Made by a program: the position numbers and the translations under genes. Of a stretch of DNA of 64,000 nt, positions 9,295-20,472 are shown one piece after another (the first letter of the stretch is position 1; each line of letters opens with the position of its first letter). Under the pieces are notes generated by a model. It did not search any database, was not told the DNA's origin, and was given only the letters and a program-made list of their open reading frames with translations. Origin of the DNA: Prorocentrum cordatum. Taxonomy: Eukaryota > Sar > Dinophyceae > Prorocentrales > Prorocentraceae. The stretch is from NCBI GenBank assembly GCA_963575745.1, contig CAUYUJ010011159.1, positions 293,083 through 357,082 on the forward strand, written 5' to 3'.

Positions 9295-10745
9295 AATTAA
9301 TCACTGCGTGGAGCTTCTATATTTGCACCTATTAGCATGGACCTGTCCGCCGTGAGTGCCTAGGCGCAAGAGTTTTTCTAATATAAGCGGACTTGGATAT
9401 TGACGATCTGGGAGCGAATCCAATTGTGAATGAGCTGGAGTGTGAATGAATCTCAGTAGTATTAGTGCGTCTCTGCGCATGAGCCTGGGGCCCTCTGGGG
9501 CCTCCTGAAACCTCCTGGGGGTTCCTGAGGCCTCCCGGGGCCTCGTGTGGCCTCCTGGGGCATTTGGGGGCTTCGTATCCTGGGGAGGATTCGTGCCCCA
9601 GGAAAGGCCCAATCGATAGGAACATGCGTACACAAAACATTGCGAATTGGAGCCGTAGGAGGAGGGGAATCTATAGGAACACGCGTAACACCAAGGACTC
9701 GTGCCCCAGGGTAGGCCTAATCAATAGGAGCGTACGTAAAACATTCAGCATGATTGTATACACAGGAGAAGGACAATATATAGAAACCTATGTAAAACAC
9801 CAAGTGTTCGTGCTCCAGAGCAGGCACAATCTATAGCAGCATACGTACAACACAATTGGAGCCGCTCCTGTGGCCTTATGCTCCTGGGGTCTCTTGGGGC
9901 CTCTTGGGGCCTCTTGGGGCCTCCTGGTGCCTTCCGATGCCTCCTGGTGCCTCCTGGCGCTTCCTGTGGCCTCCGGGGGCCTCCTGTGGCTTTCTGTGGC
10001 CTCCTGGATCATACAGGAGCCTCTTGAGGCGTTCTGGAGCTTCCTGGGGCCTCCTGGAGCCTCTTGGGGCATCCTGTGGCCTCTTGAGTCTTCCTGTGGC
10101 CTCCTGGGCCTCTTTGAGCCTGCTGGAGCCTCCTGTGGCATCCTGGGGGGGATCCGTGCCAATGAGCTTGGCCATCAAAACAGGCAAACCGATCGAGACA
10201 TCCTCAAGATCTGGCCCCACTTGGGGGCGAAAATGAACGCCTCGCTCCAGATATTCTCTTAATCTGCTCAGAAAGCGGAGGATGCTGAGCTCGTAAGCAA
10301 GCATCCCGCTAGAGACATCCCCGCCATTTTGGCGCGAACGGAGGGATGCAATATCCCCTGGCGGCTCCTCCTTGGGGGTGCTGAAACCTGCGCCTCGCTC
10401 GAGACATCCTCGAGTCTGGCCACCCAAACAGGCAAACCGATCGAGACTGCCTCAAGATCTGTCGAGACATCCCCGCCATTCTGGCGCGAACGGAGGAATG
10501 CAATACCCCCTCCCCTGGCGGCTCCTTCTTGGGGGTGCTGAAACCCGCGCCGCGCTCGAGACATCCTCGAGTCTGGCCACCAAACCAGGCAAATCGATTT
10601 TGAGATACCCTGAAAGCCTGGCCCCATTTGGGGGCGAAAATGAACGCCTCGCTCGAGACATTCTCCAAATCTGCTCAGAAAGCGGAGAATGTTGAGCTGG
10701 TAAACGGGCAAACCATCATCATCGTCATTATCATATATGGATATC
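9295..10745. repeat. Segmental repeat, left copy (~1.4 kb)
   Basis: Begins CACTGCGTGGAGCTTCTATA, runs through a unique ~180 bp segment, the S6 minisatellite (9480-9590 and 9875-10150), S10 boxes (9580-9850) and S7 units (10160-10700). The same order, starting CACTGCGTGTAGCTCCCCAT, is repeated about 1.56 kb to the right, so the two are tandem copies of one composite segment. Confidence 0.7.
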
Positions 10746-10865
10746 ATTCGGCATTTTCGTATTCTGAGTGTAGCATCGTATTCTGAGTGGGATGGGGAAG
10801 AGAGAGGAGAGGAGGAGGAGGAGGAGGAGGAAGGAGGAGGTCTTCGCGGTCAAAGTAATAATCAT
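10745..10865. repeat. AG-rich junction between segmental copies
   Basis: A GGA/GAGG-rich stretch preceded by CGTATTCTGAGTG duplicated in tandem. It resembles the AG-rich leads at 8250 and 19490. Confidence 0.5.
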
Positions 10866-12265
10866 TCACTGCGTGTAGCTCCCCATTTGCGCATCTATTA
10901 ACAGGAACTGCCCGCCGTCAGTGTCTAGGCGCAAGAGCTTTCGAATATAAACGGGCTTGGGTATTGACGGTCTGGGGGTGAATCTAATTTTGAATGGGCT
11001 GGGGTGTGAATGAGTCCCGGTGGTATCAGTGCGTCTCTGCGCATGAGCCTGGGGCCTTTTGGAGCCTGTTGAAACTTCCTGGGGCTTCCTGGGGCCTCCT
11101 GCAGTCTCTTAGGGCCTCCTGGGGCCTCTTGGTGATTCCTGTGGCCTCCTGAAGCCTCCTGGGACCTCGTGTGGCCTCCTGGAGCTTCCAGGTGCCTCGG
11201 GGGGCCTCCTGGGGCCTCCTGGGGAGGATTCGTGCCCCAGGAGAGGCCCAATCTATAGGAACATATGCAAACAACTTCGGATTAGAGCCACGGGAGAGGG
11301 GCAATCTATAGGAACACATGTAAGACACCACCAAGGGCTCGTGCCCCGGGGGAGGCCCAATCTATATGAACACGGGTAAAACACTTAGGAGTGGATATGC
11401 GGGAGAAGGACACTATATAGAAACATTTGTAAACACACATGATTCGTGTTCCTGGGGCCTCGTGGGCGCTCCTGGGGCCTTCCTGGTGCATCATGGTGCC
11501 TCCTAGCGTTCGCTGCTGCCTCCTGTTGCCTCCTGGGGCCTCCCAGTGCTTCCTGGAGCCTCCTGGAGCCTCTTGGAGCCTCCTGGGGCCGCCTGTGGCC
11601 TCCTTGGGCCTCCTGTGGCTTCCCTCCTGCAGCATCCTGATGCCTCCTGGAAGCTCCTGTGGCCTCCGGGGGCCTCCTGGAGCCTGCCGGAACCTCCTGT
11701 GGCATCCGAGGAGGATCCGTGCCCACGAGCCTGACCAGCAAAATTCGCAAACACATCGAAACATCGTCGCAGTCTGGGCCACCAGGAGTGCGAAAGCCAG
11801 CGCCTCGCTCGAGACATCCTCAGAATCTGCTCCGAAAGCGGAGGACGTCGGGAACCACAGGCATCCCGCTCGAGACATCCCCATCATTTTGGCGCGAACG
11901 GAGGAGTGCAACACCCCCTGGCGGCCCCCTCGGGAGCGAAAACCAACGCTTCACGCGGGACATCCTCAGAATATGTTCCGAAAGCGGATGGTGCTAGGCA
12001 CCACAACAAGCACCCCAGTCGAGACATCCCCACCATTTTGGCGCGAACGGAGGAGTGCAATACCCCCTAGCGGCTCTCCCTTGGGGGTGGTGAAGCCCGC
12101 GCCTCGCTCGAGGCATCATTAGAAATTGTTATGCCACCATCATGCTCATCATTACCACCATGATCACCAGCATCATCATCATCGTCATCATCATGATCAT
12201 CGTATTCATCATCATCATGTCCATGACCAGCACCATCACCATCACCACCATCATATCCACTTGTT
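10865..12265. repeat. Segmental repeat, right copy (~1.4 kb)
   Basis: Right-hand copy of the composite segment: unique lead (10865-11040), S6 (11040-11230), S10 (11225-11450), S6 again (11445-11710), S7 (11720-12130) and a CAT/CATCATC tail to 12260. It diverges from the left copy by many substitutions and small indels. Confidence 0.7.
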
Positions 12266-12342
12266 TGTAACGTACTCGTCTGGGGGACATCTACCCGCAT
12301 GAGCCGACGGACCAGGCGCTGCGAACTATCGCGCCCTTCGAT

Positions 12343-13500
12343 ATGATCGATCGACGCCGGCCAGCCAGTCGCGAGGGGTCCAAGCCAGTAGGCTTGGGAG
12401 TCTACGGCCGCGACTGGCAGATAACGACGGCTGAGCTCTCACTGGCGATGCGCTTCGCTATGGGGCGCTCGCTTGACGACATGATCAGGGACGGCCGGGC
12501 GACCTCGACGGCGGTGGCGGAACCCGAGGAGGAGGCGCCAGCTCTGCAGCCCCAGGCGAAACCCTCCGCATCGGTCTCGGCCTCGATGGAGATTCCGGGT
12601 GAGTGGGCGCACGGGCGCGGGAAGCTTCCCGACGCTTCCCCGCCCCATTGGCGCAACCTGGCCACCAGCGACGGCCTCGGCGAGGGCGCGGTAGACGAGA
12701 CGGACTTCGACACTTTCGCGATCTGTTCGGGGCTCGGCCTCGCCAAGGCGGGGGTCGGAGCACGCTGGCGCGCGCGCTGCCGCCCGACTGCGGAGATGAG
12801 CTCGACGCTCGAGTGCTGGCATTCTGCTCCACCCTCACCAGCGTTTTATCAGCATGCGTGAGGCCGTCAGTGAGTTGACCGAGAGCCCCTGGGACTCTTC
12901 CCCCGTCAGCGGGCCCAAGGCCGTCAAGTGGGCCTGCGAGTTCGCGAGAAAGAGCGACGCTGCGTTCCGCTCGCGCCATGCGAAGTTCACGGCTGGAGAC
13001 GGGGCTCGCCAGCGTCGATCAGGATGCTTCGGTCCATGAGCTCTGCTGTCGCATGATGCACCTGCTGCTCACCTTCGCCCAGCTCAATGCGAGCGAGCTG
13101 GCCGGCGCGGAGCTGGCGCGCCGCCGCCTCCAGATGGCCGAGCACCGCCGTCGCGACCGAGCGCTGACGACGTCGCGGGGCGATGAGCTGTCGAGGGGCC
13201 CCCATCTGCACCCTGGGACGGGCGGGGCGCGCGGGCAGGCGCGCGTCGCGCCAGCCCTCCTCGCGCTCGCGACCGACGAGCGGCGCGCGGAGGGCGCCGT
13301 GCTCAGGGGGCGCAGGAAGTCAAAGGAGGAGCGCTTCGAGCCCCGGGGCGACAGCCTCGCGAGTGGCGGGGCTGACCAGCCCCGCTCGTCGAGCACGCAG
13401 AGCACCGCGGATAGGCCCGAAGGCGGAGATCGAGAAGCTGAAGAAGCAGCTGACTGCCGCGCCGACGGGCAACCCGAAAGGGGGGCGGCCAAGGCGCGGA
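12343..13500 (+). pseudogene. Gag-like / N-terminal region of DIRS-like element
   Basis: Two overlapping frames carry it: 12343-12861, then 12978-13500. The second holds the most family-like part: VHELCCRMMHLLLTFAQLN, then ELARRRLQMAEHRRRDRAL, then GARGQARVAPALLALATDE and RRKSKEERFEP. This Leu-rich helical block followed by a basic tail precedes the RT in this family. Role presumed structural. Broken by frameshifts around 12860-12980. Confidence 0.5.
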
Positions 13501-13534
13501 TGCCAACGGGGGCGGGGGGCGAGCCCCCAAGTCC

Positions 13535-15230
13535 ATGTCTTCCGCGGCTGTCCAGCGGGGCGCGTTACCGATCCCCCCCGACCTAGCGACTGCGCACTTC
13601 GCGCGGCGCAACCACACTGCGCGCTTTTCATATTCGCGCAGGCGTCGGAGCCGAGGACGTCGGCAGCCGAGTGTCGAGCTGCGGTCTTGCGAGGCGCTGC
13701 CGGCGCTCAACTTCCTCAGCGGGCGGGCGGGCGGCGACGGCTTCGACGAGCTCTCGGCGGCCCAGGTCGCTGGCCTCGATTCGCTGCGCGACTGCCTCGA
13801 GTCCTTCGACCCCCCGACGTCAGCCCCGCGGAGGCTCATACAGAGCTGCGCGGCGCGTTCCCGGGCGCGATCAGCACCCGACGGGGGCGTCGCGGCGCCC
13901 TGTTCGGATTCCAGGATGTGCGGGCCAGCCAACTTGTTTTCGGAGTCCGTGCGTGACTTGTGGCAGAACTGGGACCGGCATCTCTTGCGCCCTCGTGATG
14001 AGTGGCGTGCTGATGTACATCCGCATGTCGATTCCAGGCTGAAGAATTCGCCGACCTTGCGCGCCAAGTTCTTGCATGACCTGCACCGAGCTGACATGCT
14101 TCATTACACCTCAGAGCGCAAGCGCGCAATGGCGCCGGCCTTCGTCGGCATGCGGGACGGGGGCGGCAAGCGGCGCATGACCTAGGACACCGCCGAGATG
14201 CCGACTGCGGGAAGCCGGCAGTCTTCGCGCGGCCCCCGACAGCTAGCTGCATCTCGGCCAGCGCGACATCAAGGCGGCCTTCTGTCGGTTCCTTGCGCCT
14301 CCTGGTCTCAGTGAGCTAAAGGTCCTTCCTAGCGTCGATCGAGCCGCCTGCCCCAGGGCGTGCTCGACCAGATTGTTTCACGCAAGTGTTCTCCGCGTCT
14401 CAACGCGCTCCCCATGGGGTGAAATTGGGGTTTCTCTTTCTGCCGGCACGCCGTCGATGGGAATGCTCAAGACGGTCGGTTTCAGCGACGCCTGGATCAT
14501 GCTCGACAGGAGGGTGATGCCCAACCTCGACGCGGAGCCCGTCGCCGCCGCCCACGCCGACGGCGCGGCGATCATCGGCTCCAAGTAGACGAGGTGGCGC
14601 CGCAGCTCGAGTCGGTCCACGGCGCGCTCCACGACGCGGGCCTCATGCAAGTGCAAGGAGCTCGAGCTGCCGGGCAAGGAGCAGATGTTCCCCGGGTTGA
14701 TCTTCGATCGTGAGCGCGGGCGCATCTCGCTCGGGCGCTCCTGGACGTGGAAGATCCGCCGGGCGCTGCTCTGTCAGGCTTCGCAGCGTTGCGATTCGGG
14801 CTCCGAGCTGGCGAGTTTCGTCGGTCACTTCAACTGGGCGGCTCTCTTACGCCGGCCTATGTTGTGTATCTTCCAATCTGCGCGTCGATTCATCGAGCGA
14901 GCGGGTGAGCGCCGCTGGCGACTCTGGCCCGAGGTGGCCCGCGAGCTGCGCGCAGCCGCAGCTCTAGCACCCGTCGCCCATTACGACGCACAGCGGCCCA
15001 GCGACGGCATGGTCTACTCCGCCAATGCCAGCGCGGGCGACCTGGGCTCATTCGGGGGCCTGTCCGGCGGCTACGGCGGCGTGGCCGAGCGGGAGCTGGG
15101 CGCCACGTCGGCGCTGGAGGCCGCTCAGGGTCGAGGGGGTCGAGGGGGTGATCGAGGGGGCCATCGACGCCGGGGGCTTCGCTCTCGCGCGCGGCAAGCT
15201 CGACGTGGAGGGTGGCGCGCCTGAAGGCGG
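13535..15230 (+). pseudogene. Reverse transcriptase / RNase H region, degenerate
   Basis: Frames 13535-14185 and 14685-15224 hold the recognisable parts. The first has LPALNFLSGRAGGDGFDELS and LRAKFLHDLHRADMLHYTSE, the segment leading into RT fingers; the expected FVRKK/RLIFDTR block is reduced to FVGMRDGGGKRRMT and a stop. The middle (14190-14680) survives only as scattered pieces across frames. The second has FPGLIFDRERGRI, SGSELASFVGHFNWAALLRR and RLWPEVARELRAAAAL, matching thumb and connection, then VYSANASAGDLG where RNase H begins. No intact YxDD-type catalytic motif was found. Non-functional. Confidence 0.55.
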
Positions 15231-15620
15231 CGCTGGACCTCATGGGCCTTCGGCCACGACGGCGGCGGCATCAGCCACCGCGCCGGCCACGCCTGGCCCT
15301 GGCCCAGCGCCCCTCGGCGACGCGACGGCCGACCGCGCCGACGCGCGCAGTTTCGCGACGGCGCCGTCGGATATCATGCCCCCTATGATCAGAAAGGGAA
15401 AACACACAGACACAATTAATCGTCGATTTCAAGAAATATATGAAAATATGGGCAGTGGGGGGGGAGACAGAAACTTAGAAAAGATTGAAAATATGGGAAA
15501 CCGTTTTATTTGTGCATTTATTTGTGTGTCCCAGGGCCCCCGGATATGAGCTCGCGGTGGAGCGCGGCCTTCGGCCGATAGGCTCGCGAGGGGAACGTCC
15601 TGAGGCTGGGGGGTCGTGCG
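15231..15620. other. Linker with AT-rich island inside DIRS-like element
   Basis: Ala/Pro-rich linker sequence to about 15370, then an AT-rich island (15375-15535) with GAAAATATGGG twice, unlike the GC-rich surroundings. It may be a small insertion. No terminal repeats seen. Confidence 0.35.
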
Positions 15621-17166
15621 TTGTTTCTCAGTGTCCGCCACGAGCTGCGCGCTCTGCGCACGAGAAGCCAGTTGCATTTGATGTCGAAAGACAACTTATC
15701 TCTACCGCTGGGAATCGAAAAGGGCCGCTCAGCCTCGCCTTTGATCAACCAGACGTGTCGTGACTTGTGCAACTGCAGCATCGCGCGCAATATCTCTGCA
15801 GCTGTCCGTCGGCTGCCGTCGGAATCGGAGGCCTTCGACAAGGGCTCTCCGCCGTCACCTCGGGCCCCGAACTTTTCGCTTCAGACCCGCGCAATGCCGG
15901 CGCGGCTTGGCACCGTCTCTCGAGGGGGGCTGCTGTCAAGAAGGCCAGGCGAGACAAGTGCGATCACCCCCTCGGCTTCCTCCGACGACGACCCCGCGAC
16001 CTCTGCGACCCCGAAGAAGAAGTCGCTTGGCGGCCAGAGCTTTCGCGCCAGATGACCAACCGAGCCAGTCTGAGGCGGCAGAAGTTCGGCGTCGCCAAGT
16101 CCGACCTTCGATCAATGGGGGCTGACCTTCTCGCGGAGGCACCAGGTGCGCACGGCCGCCGTCAGCAGTTTCGACGCGCGCGCGCCAGGCTTCCTCGAGC
16201 GGGCGCAGCTGCCATCGCTGAACGACGCAGGGGTCAGCCGCCTCGACACACACCTGGCGGCCCACTTGGACAAGCTATTCCGGGGCGGCGAGCTGGAGAC
16301 AGGCTCGCGGCCACTGGCCTCGGAGCAGCGCGGATTACCGCGCTTGCCAAGGCCCAAGCACGGAGGGCTGCCGAGCGCACTCGAGGAGCACCACGATGAT
16401 GCCCTTCGGCAAGCCCATCGCGCGGGCGACGATCGGCATCGCGGCGCTGGAGGGCGACTACGTCGAGCGGGCAGGAGCGACGGCGCCAGCGCGGGGCGGC
16501 GCGATCCGCCCCCCGAGCGACCTCCCGAACATGACGACCTCAGCGCCGGCGGGGCCAAGTCGCGGGGGTGCCCCGCGATGGGCTTTGAAGCTGCGCCCGA
16601 TGGAAGGCTCAACCCAGAGCAGGGCGCTCGGCCAGGGCGAGGGGGCGCCGCTGCGAGCGGAGGCCCGGCGCGGCGGCGGAAGCGCGCCCCCCGAGCGCAC
16701 CCGCGCCGCTCGGCCTGCTGGCGCGCCGCTCTGGTCGTTCAACGCCGCGACGTTCAATCGCCAGTTTCGTCGTCGACTGTCGCTGGTGCCAGGAGCTCCC
16801 GACGCGATCCCCTACCCGCTGCGCCAGGCGGCCGCGCCCCACGTCGCCGCCGTGGAGCCCGTGAGCCCCCGGGAGCTGCAGGCGCGGCTGCGACGCACCG
16901 GCGCCCAGGGCACGGCCAGGCTGTCGAGGCGCGCCCGCTGCGTCGCCGAGCGCGAGAAGTTCGACGAGCGCGCGACGGCGCGGCCCGAGACGGTCGAGAG
17001 CGAGATCGGCCGCGTCCTCGGCGAGCAGGTCCGCCCCCAGATGCCGACCTTCGCGAGGGAGAGCGACCTGGCGTTCGCGCGGCCCTTCGCGGACTCGCCC
17101 GCGCCTGCCGCCAGGCGCCTGGGCAAGCGCTGCTCGAGGTGGGTTTCGGAGCGGGAGGGTTACTAG
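15621..17166 (+). pseudogene. Tyrosine recombinase region, degenerate
   Basis: The first part (16146 frame) reads DTHLAAHLDKLFRGGEL..., matching the SAM-like N-terminal helices of the family's recombinase. The C-terminal part (16396 frame) reads PLWSFNAATFNRQFRRRL, then IPYPLRQAAAPHVAA and ELQARLRRTG, then AEREKF. This parallels the end of DIRS-type tyrosine recombinases (LRH...RG..., then a Tyr-bearing helix). The His of the LRH box is Gln here and the nucleophilic Tyr is not evident. It would have joined circular element DNA to the genome; this copy is dead. Confidence 0.5.
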
Positions 17167-17640
17167 AGCCGGCGACTTCGCCGGCGCTGGCCACAGCTTT
17201 GGGATGAACGGTTCGTCGTTGGTTGACGCCACCGTGTTCCGCCGTCTCGCGAGCTGGATCTCACCCCACGCATCCGCGGGTGGCCCTCACATGGCCCAGA
17301 TTCGGAGAGCAAGACTGCAGCGCAGCCTTTGCCCACCTCGCCCGTAAGTGTCCGAGCGTAGCCTGTCCTTGCCCCACAGCGGCCCTTGACGACGTCGCTC
17401 GCGCGCAATCCGCTACTCATGGCCGGCTAACGAACGCGTTTGACGGGAGACGTTGTTTAGCGTTGCCCTGTGCGTTCGGCCAGGCTCGAGCGAATCATCA
17501 TAACTTCTGGGCCCTCGTCGACGGCGGCCCTTGCAGGCGCGCCGCGGCCGAGCCCCCGCGCGCGATTCCCTATGCGCACTTGTTGTCGCGGCTCGCCCAA
17601 TGGTTCCGCTCGTGGGGCCGCTGAGAGTTTTTACAGCAAG
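17167..17640 (+). pseudogene. Possible methyltransferase-like tail of DIRS-like element
   Basis: Short collinear matches in shifting frames to the SAM-methyltransferase segment that ends elements of this type: ELDLTPRIRGW, then DCSAAFAHLAR where a PC-motif box would be, then AQWFRSWG. Each match is weak alone. The order supports the call, but the evidence is thin. Confidence 0.3.
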
Positions 17641-17679
17641 CTGCTTTTGACATTGAGCGGCCACAGGTAGAGGCAAGGC

Positions 17680-18045
17680 AGGGTCGTCGCGCGCGGTCCT
17701 GGGCACCGCTCATCATATACGAAGCCCGAGCTTGCCCGCAACATATATGTCTCTGAACAGCTGCGCTGTAAAGAGTTCTGGCCATCAGGGGAACATCAGA
17801 TTGATCCAGTTGTTTGCGACATAGTGGCCCGATCCGTTTCATGGCCGTTCTTCCTCCGCAACCATTCAAGCATACCCTTCCGCGTACCACCCTGTGCTTG
17901 ATTAAGGTCCATCGCTCCAAGATGGGGTCGTCGCGTGCGGTTTTGACACCGCTCAGTATATACGATGTTCATGCTTGCTCACAACAAACATGTCTCTGAA
18001 CAGCTGCGCTGTAAAGAGTTCTGGCCAGCACGGGGACATCATACC
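17680..18045. repeat. Direct repeat pair, ~100 bp, offset ~250 bp
   Basis: Two copies of a ~100-bp unit (17681-17785 and 17935-18026) share GGGTCGTCGCG near the left end and GAACAGCTGCGCTGTAAAGA near the right end. They differ by substitutions and small indels. They may be the 3' end of the DIRS-like element duplicated, or an unrelated repeat. Confidence 0.65.
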
Positions 18046-18225
18046 TCGCTATCACCGCCGCATGGCATTACACGCGTAACATAACATAACACATCATCGC
18101 ATGACACACCAAACCACACCATATCATACCACACCCTAGCAGCCCCATAAGTTTAATAGACACCTTACCATCATCACCAACTAATACAGCATGCCATATT
18201 ATGCAATCTCATACCAGAACTTGGT
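18045..18225. repeat. CATAACA/CATACCA low-complexity tract
   Basis: Degenerate ACATAACATACC units with no coding potential. The same kind of DNA returns at 18870-19060 and 19140-19290. Confidence 0.6.
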
Positions 18226-18870
18226 GTTTCAAACCGAAATATAACAAGTGACGCGCGTGCCCTGGCTCTTGCACAAAGGAGCTGCGGTTCAGGCTTAGGG
18301 GGGGGGCCGAGGGGGACGAACAACGACGAACCACGAACCACGACGAAAATAAGGATGTCCGCGGCCCAGGGGGGGCTGCCGTGGGAAGCCTGGGCGGAGG
18401 GGGGGTCCCAAGAGGGGGTGGCCCAGGGGAGGGCGAACCACGACGAAAATAAGGATGTCCGCGGCCCAGGGGGGCTGGCCTGGGAAGCCTGGGCGGAAGG
18501 GGGGGTCCCAAGGGGGGGTGGCCCAGGGGAGCTGGGGTTCAGGCTCAAGGGGAGGGGGGGGGGCGAGGGGGACAAACCATGACGAATCACGAACCACGAT
18601 CCCAAGGGGAGGTGGCCCTGGGGAGCTGGGGCTCAGGCTCAGGGGGGGGGGGGGGGAGGCCGAGGGGGACCCACCACGACGAACCACGAACCACGACGAA
18701 CATAAGGATGTCCGCGACCCAGGTGGGCTGCCCGGGGAAACCTTGGCGGAAGGGGGGTCCCAAGGGGGGGTGGCCCAGGGGAGCTGCGGCTCAGGCTCAG
18801 GGGAGGGGCCAAGGGGGACGAACCACCACGAACCACGAACCACGACGAAAATGAAGATGTCCGAGCTCTA
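18225..18870. repeat. G-rich ~150-190 bp tandem repeat (S9)
   Basis: Four diverged units, each with GGGGAGCTG, CAGGCTCAGGGG, a G-run, GACGAACCACGACGAACC, AAGGATGTCCGCGGCCCAGG and GGTCCCAAGGGGGGGTGG. Open frames on both strands (Gly/Pro-rich) follow from this composition. Long G-runs could form G-quadruplexes. Confidence 0.75.
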
Positions 18871-19490
18871 GAGCACAGCTGTGCAAGATAACATACCATA
18901 ACGCGACATAACATACCATTACACACCATATCATAACAACACATACAACAACATTATACATTACATTGTTACATACCACAACATGTCATACCAGAACGTA
19001 TCATGCTCATCAGAGCACAATATATCATACATCAAAATAACAGGGTAAGGAGGAATGGGTGAGGGAATTGGCGCGGCCGGAGTAACATCAAACACTTCAT
19101 CTGTTGGATATGGCGAACTACAAGATCCTTGGCTTAGGTGTTGCGGATAGTATAACTTACCATAACATCACATACCACAGCATGGAAACATCAGAACATA
19201 TTATGACATACCTACCAGATCGTATAATGTCATACCATTAGATAGCAGCATATAACATACCATATCATAACAAGCACTACCAGCACATAAGGTATGAGTG
19301 TGGCTTTGGGTGGGGAGGAGGATGAGGAGGGACGCGAGTGGGGCGAGTCGGCGCGATTCGAGTGACAACAAGAACCCAATCTTTTGGATATGGAGAATAA
19401 CAAGAACCTCAGTTTTTTATATGGGAAGATAACATTACATACCATAGCGTAACATAACATTGCATGGGATCGCAGTTCTGGCTGAGGAAG
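18870..19490. repeat. CATAACA tract with short unique patches
   Basis: CATAACAT-type low-complexity DNA interrupted near 19040-19140 and 19290-19430 by GGAATGGGTGAGGGAATTGG-like sequence and TTGGATATGG boxes (19106, 19384). No gene recognised. Confidence 0.5.
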
Positions 19491-19590
19491 AGGAGGAGGA
19501 GAAGGAGGAGGAGGAGGAGAGGAGGAAGGAGACGCGGGGCACCGTCTCTTCAAAACGAGGACCCAACACCACAGGATGGTTGGGAACAAG
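19490..19590 (+). repeat. GGA tract with CTTCAAAACGAGGACCCAAC boundary box
   Basis: (GGA)n at 19490-19535, then the box CTTCAAAACGAGGACCCAAC-ACCACAGGATGG (19549-19580). The same GGA tract plus box terminates satellite modules at 24470-24555, 29760-29895 and 63100-63200. Confidence 0.7.
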
Positions 19591-20027
19591 TCCCCGCTCC
19601 ATTGGCCACGATTCTTTGGATTTCGAGGTTACGACCATTGGTAAAACAAATTACGGTCCGCGCGCCTGAAAATTTGACTCCGCTTAAAGAATAGAAGGGC
19701 CGCGCTGTCGTGGCTCTGGTCCTATGGAAAACGCCATGGGTCCACACGTCCACGGCCACAACCCATCGAGACAGCAATATCAGTCAGCGCAGGCTCCAAA
19801 GATATCAGAGGACTGACACGAACTGGACTGGAGTGGACTGATTTAGACTGAACTGAAAGTGCGCGGACTGGTCTGGGGCGGACTCGGCTCTTCTGTACTC
19901 TCAACTCTACCCTGCTGACTTTACTCTTGCCTCTAACCTGCGAGGCTGTCGAGGCATCCAGTGACCTCGCGAGGCTGTCGAGGCATCCAGCCGTCGTGGT
20001 CGACGAACCGGCGCGCCGCAGCGTACT
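19590..20027. repeat. Unique spacer with ACTGG-type and 31-bp duplicated units
   Basis: Degenerate GGACTGG units at 19800-19905, then a ~31-bp unit GCGAGGCTGTCGAGGCATCC repeated twice (19937-19995). No gene recognised. Confidence 0.5.
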
Positions 20028-20260
20028 GGCCCTCCTCCTCCTCCTCCTCCTCCTCCTCCTCCTCCTCCTCCTCCTCCTCATCCCTCCTCCCCCTCCGTGC
20101 CTTTGCTTTCCGCATGTCTCTGTTTCGGCACACCCCTCACACGTTTCGTGGCCCCATAGGGGGTTCCACCTAAGGTCCCACTGGCGCAGCCCGCATGGCG
20201 GCGCCGCCCCATTTTGACACACCCCTCACACGTTTCGTGGCCCCATAGGCAGCGAGCTTG
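20028..20260 (-). repeat. CTC tract and inverted S1 satellite
   Basis: (CTC)n at 20028-20085, then TGTCTCTGTTTCGGCA and two units of the 89-bp S1 satellite in reverse orientation (ACACGTTTCGTGGCCCCATA at 20139-20158 and 20229-20248). Read on the minus strand this is S1 followed by a GGA tract, the same order as the plus-strand modules elsewhere. Confidence 0.7.
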
Positions 20261-20472
20261 AGTAATTTTGAATCACCACCTAGTTGTTTTCTGAGAGTTG
20301 GTGATTGAGCGAAAAGGAAAATATGTTGCCATGTTGCTGAGCCATTGACGATATATGCATCATTGCAAACTGCATCGCCTTGTTTATGAGAACTAAGCTG
20401 CTCATGTGCCGATGCCTACGCTGCGCAGCCTGGTGAGCCCCTACAAGGGGGGGACGGCGAATTACCCGCCTC
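20260..20472. other. Presumed intron or 5' flank of the carbamoyltransferase gene
   Basis: Non-repetitive, AT-richer DNA. The carbamoyltransferase frame is open back to 20437 (a TGA at 20434 closes it). CCGCCTCCAG at 20467-20475 is a credible 3' splice site, with family-like residues (RFGLVYQMFAELL) right after it. No upstream exon found. Confidence 0.4.

Larger units (their letters stand above)
12343..17640 (+). mobile_element. Decayed DIRS-like (tyrosine-recombinase) retroelement
   Basis: On the plus strand, in order but in changing frames: a gag-like region, reverse transcriptase with RNase H-like tail, a tyrosine recombinase, and a possible methyltransferase segment. DIRS elements combine RT-RNase H with a tyrosine recombinase and often a methyltransferase, which is this order. 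Every domain has stops or frameshifts, and the DNA is GC-richer than its surroundings. Domain calls rest on collinear motif matches to the dinoflagellate family I remember, not on an alignment. Confidence 0.6.

Noticed and set aside
9095-12055. GCCATTTTGGC (or a close variant) in several S7 units as DinoSL relics
   Set aside because: The 11 bases are a fixed part of the S7 repeat, are palindromic at their ends, continue GCGAACGG rather than TCAAG, and precede no gene.
18174-18871. Pro/Gly-rich ORFs on both strands in the G-rich tandem repeat
   Set aside because: Each spans the S9 repeat units; no non-repeat content.
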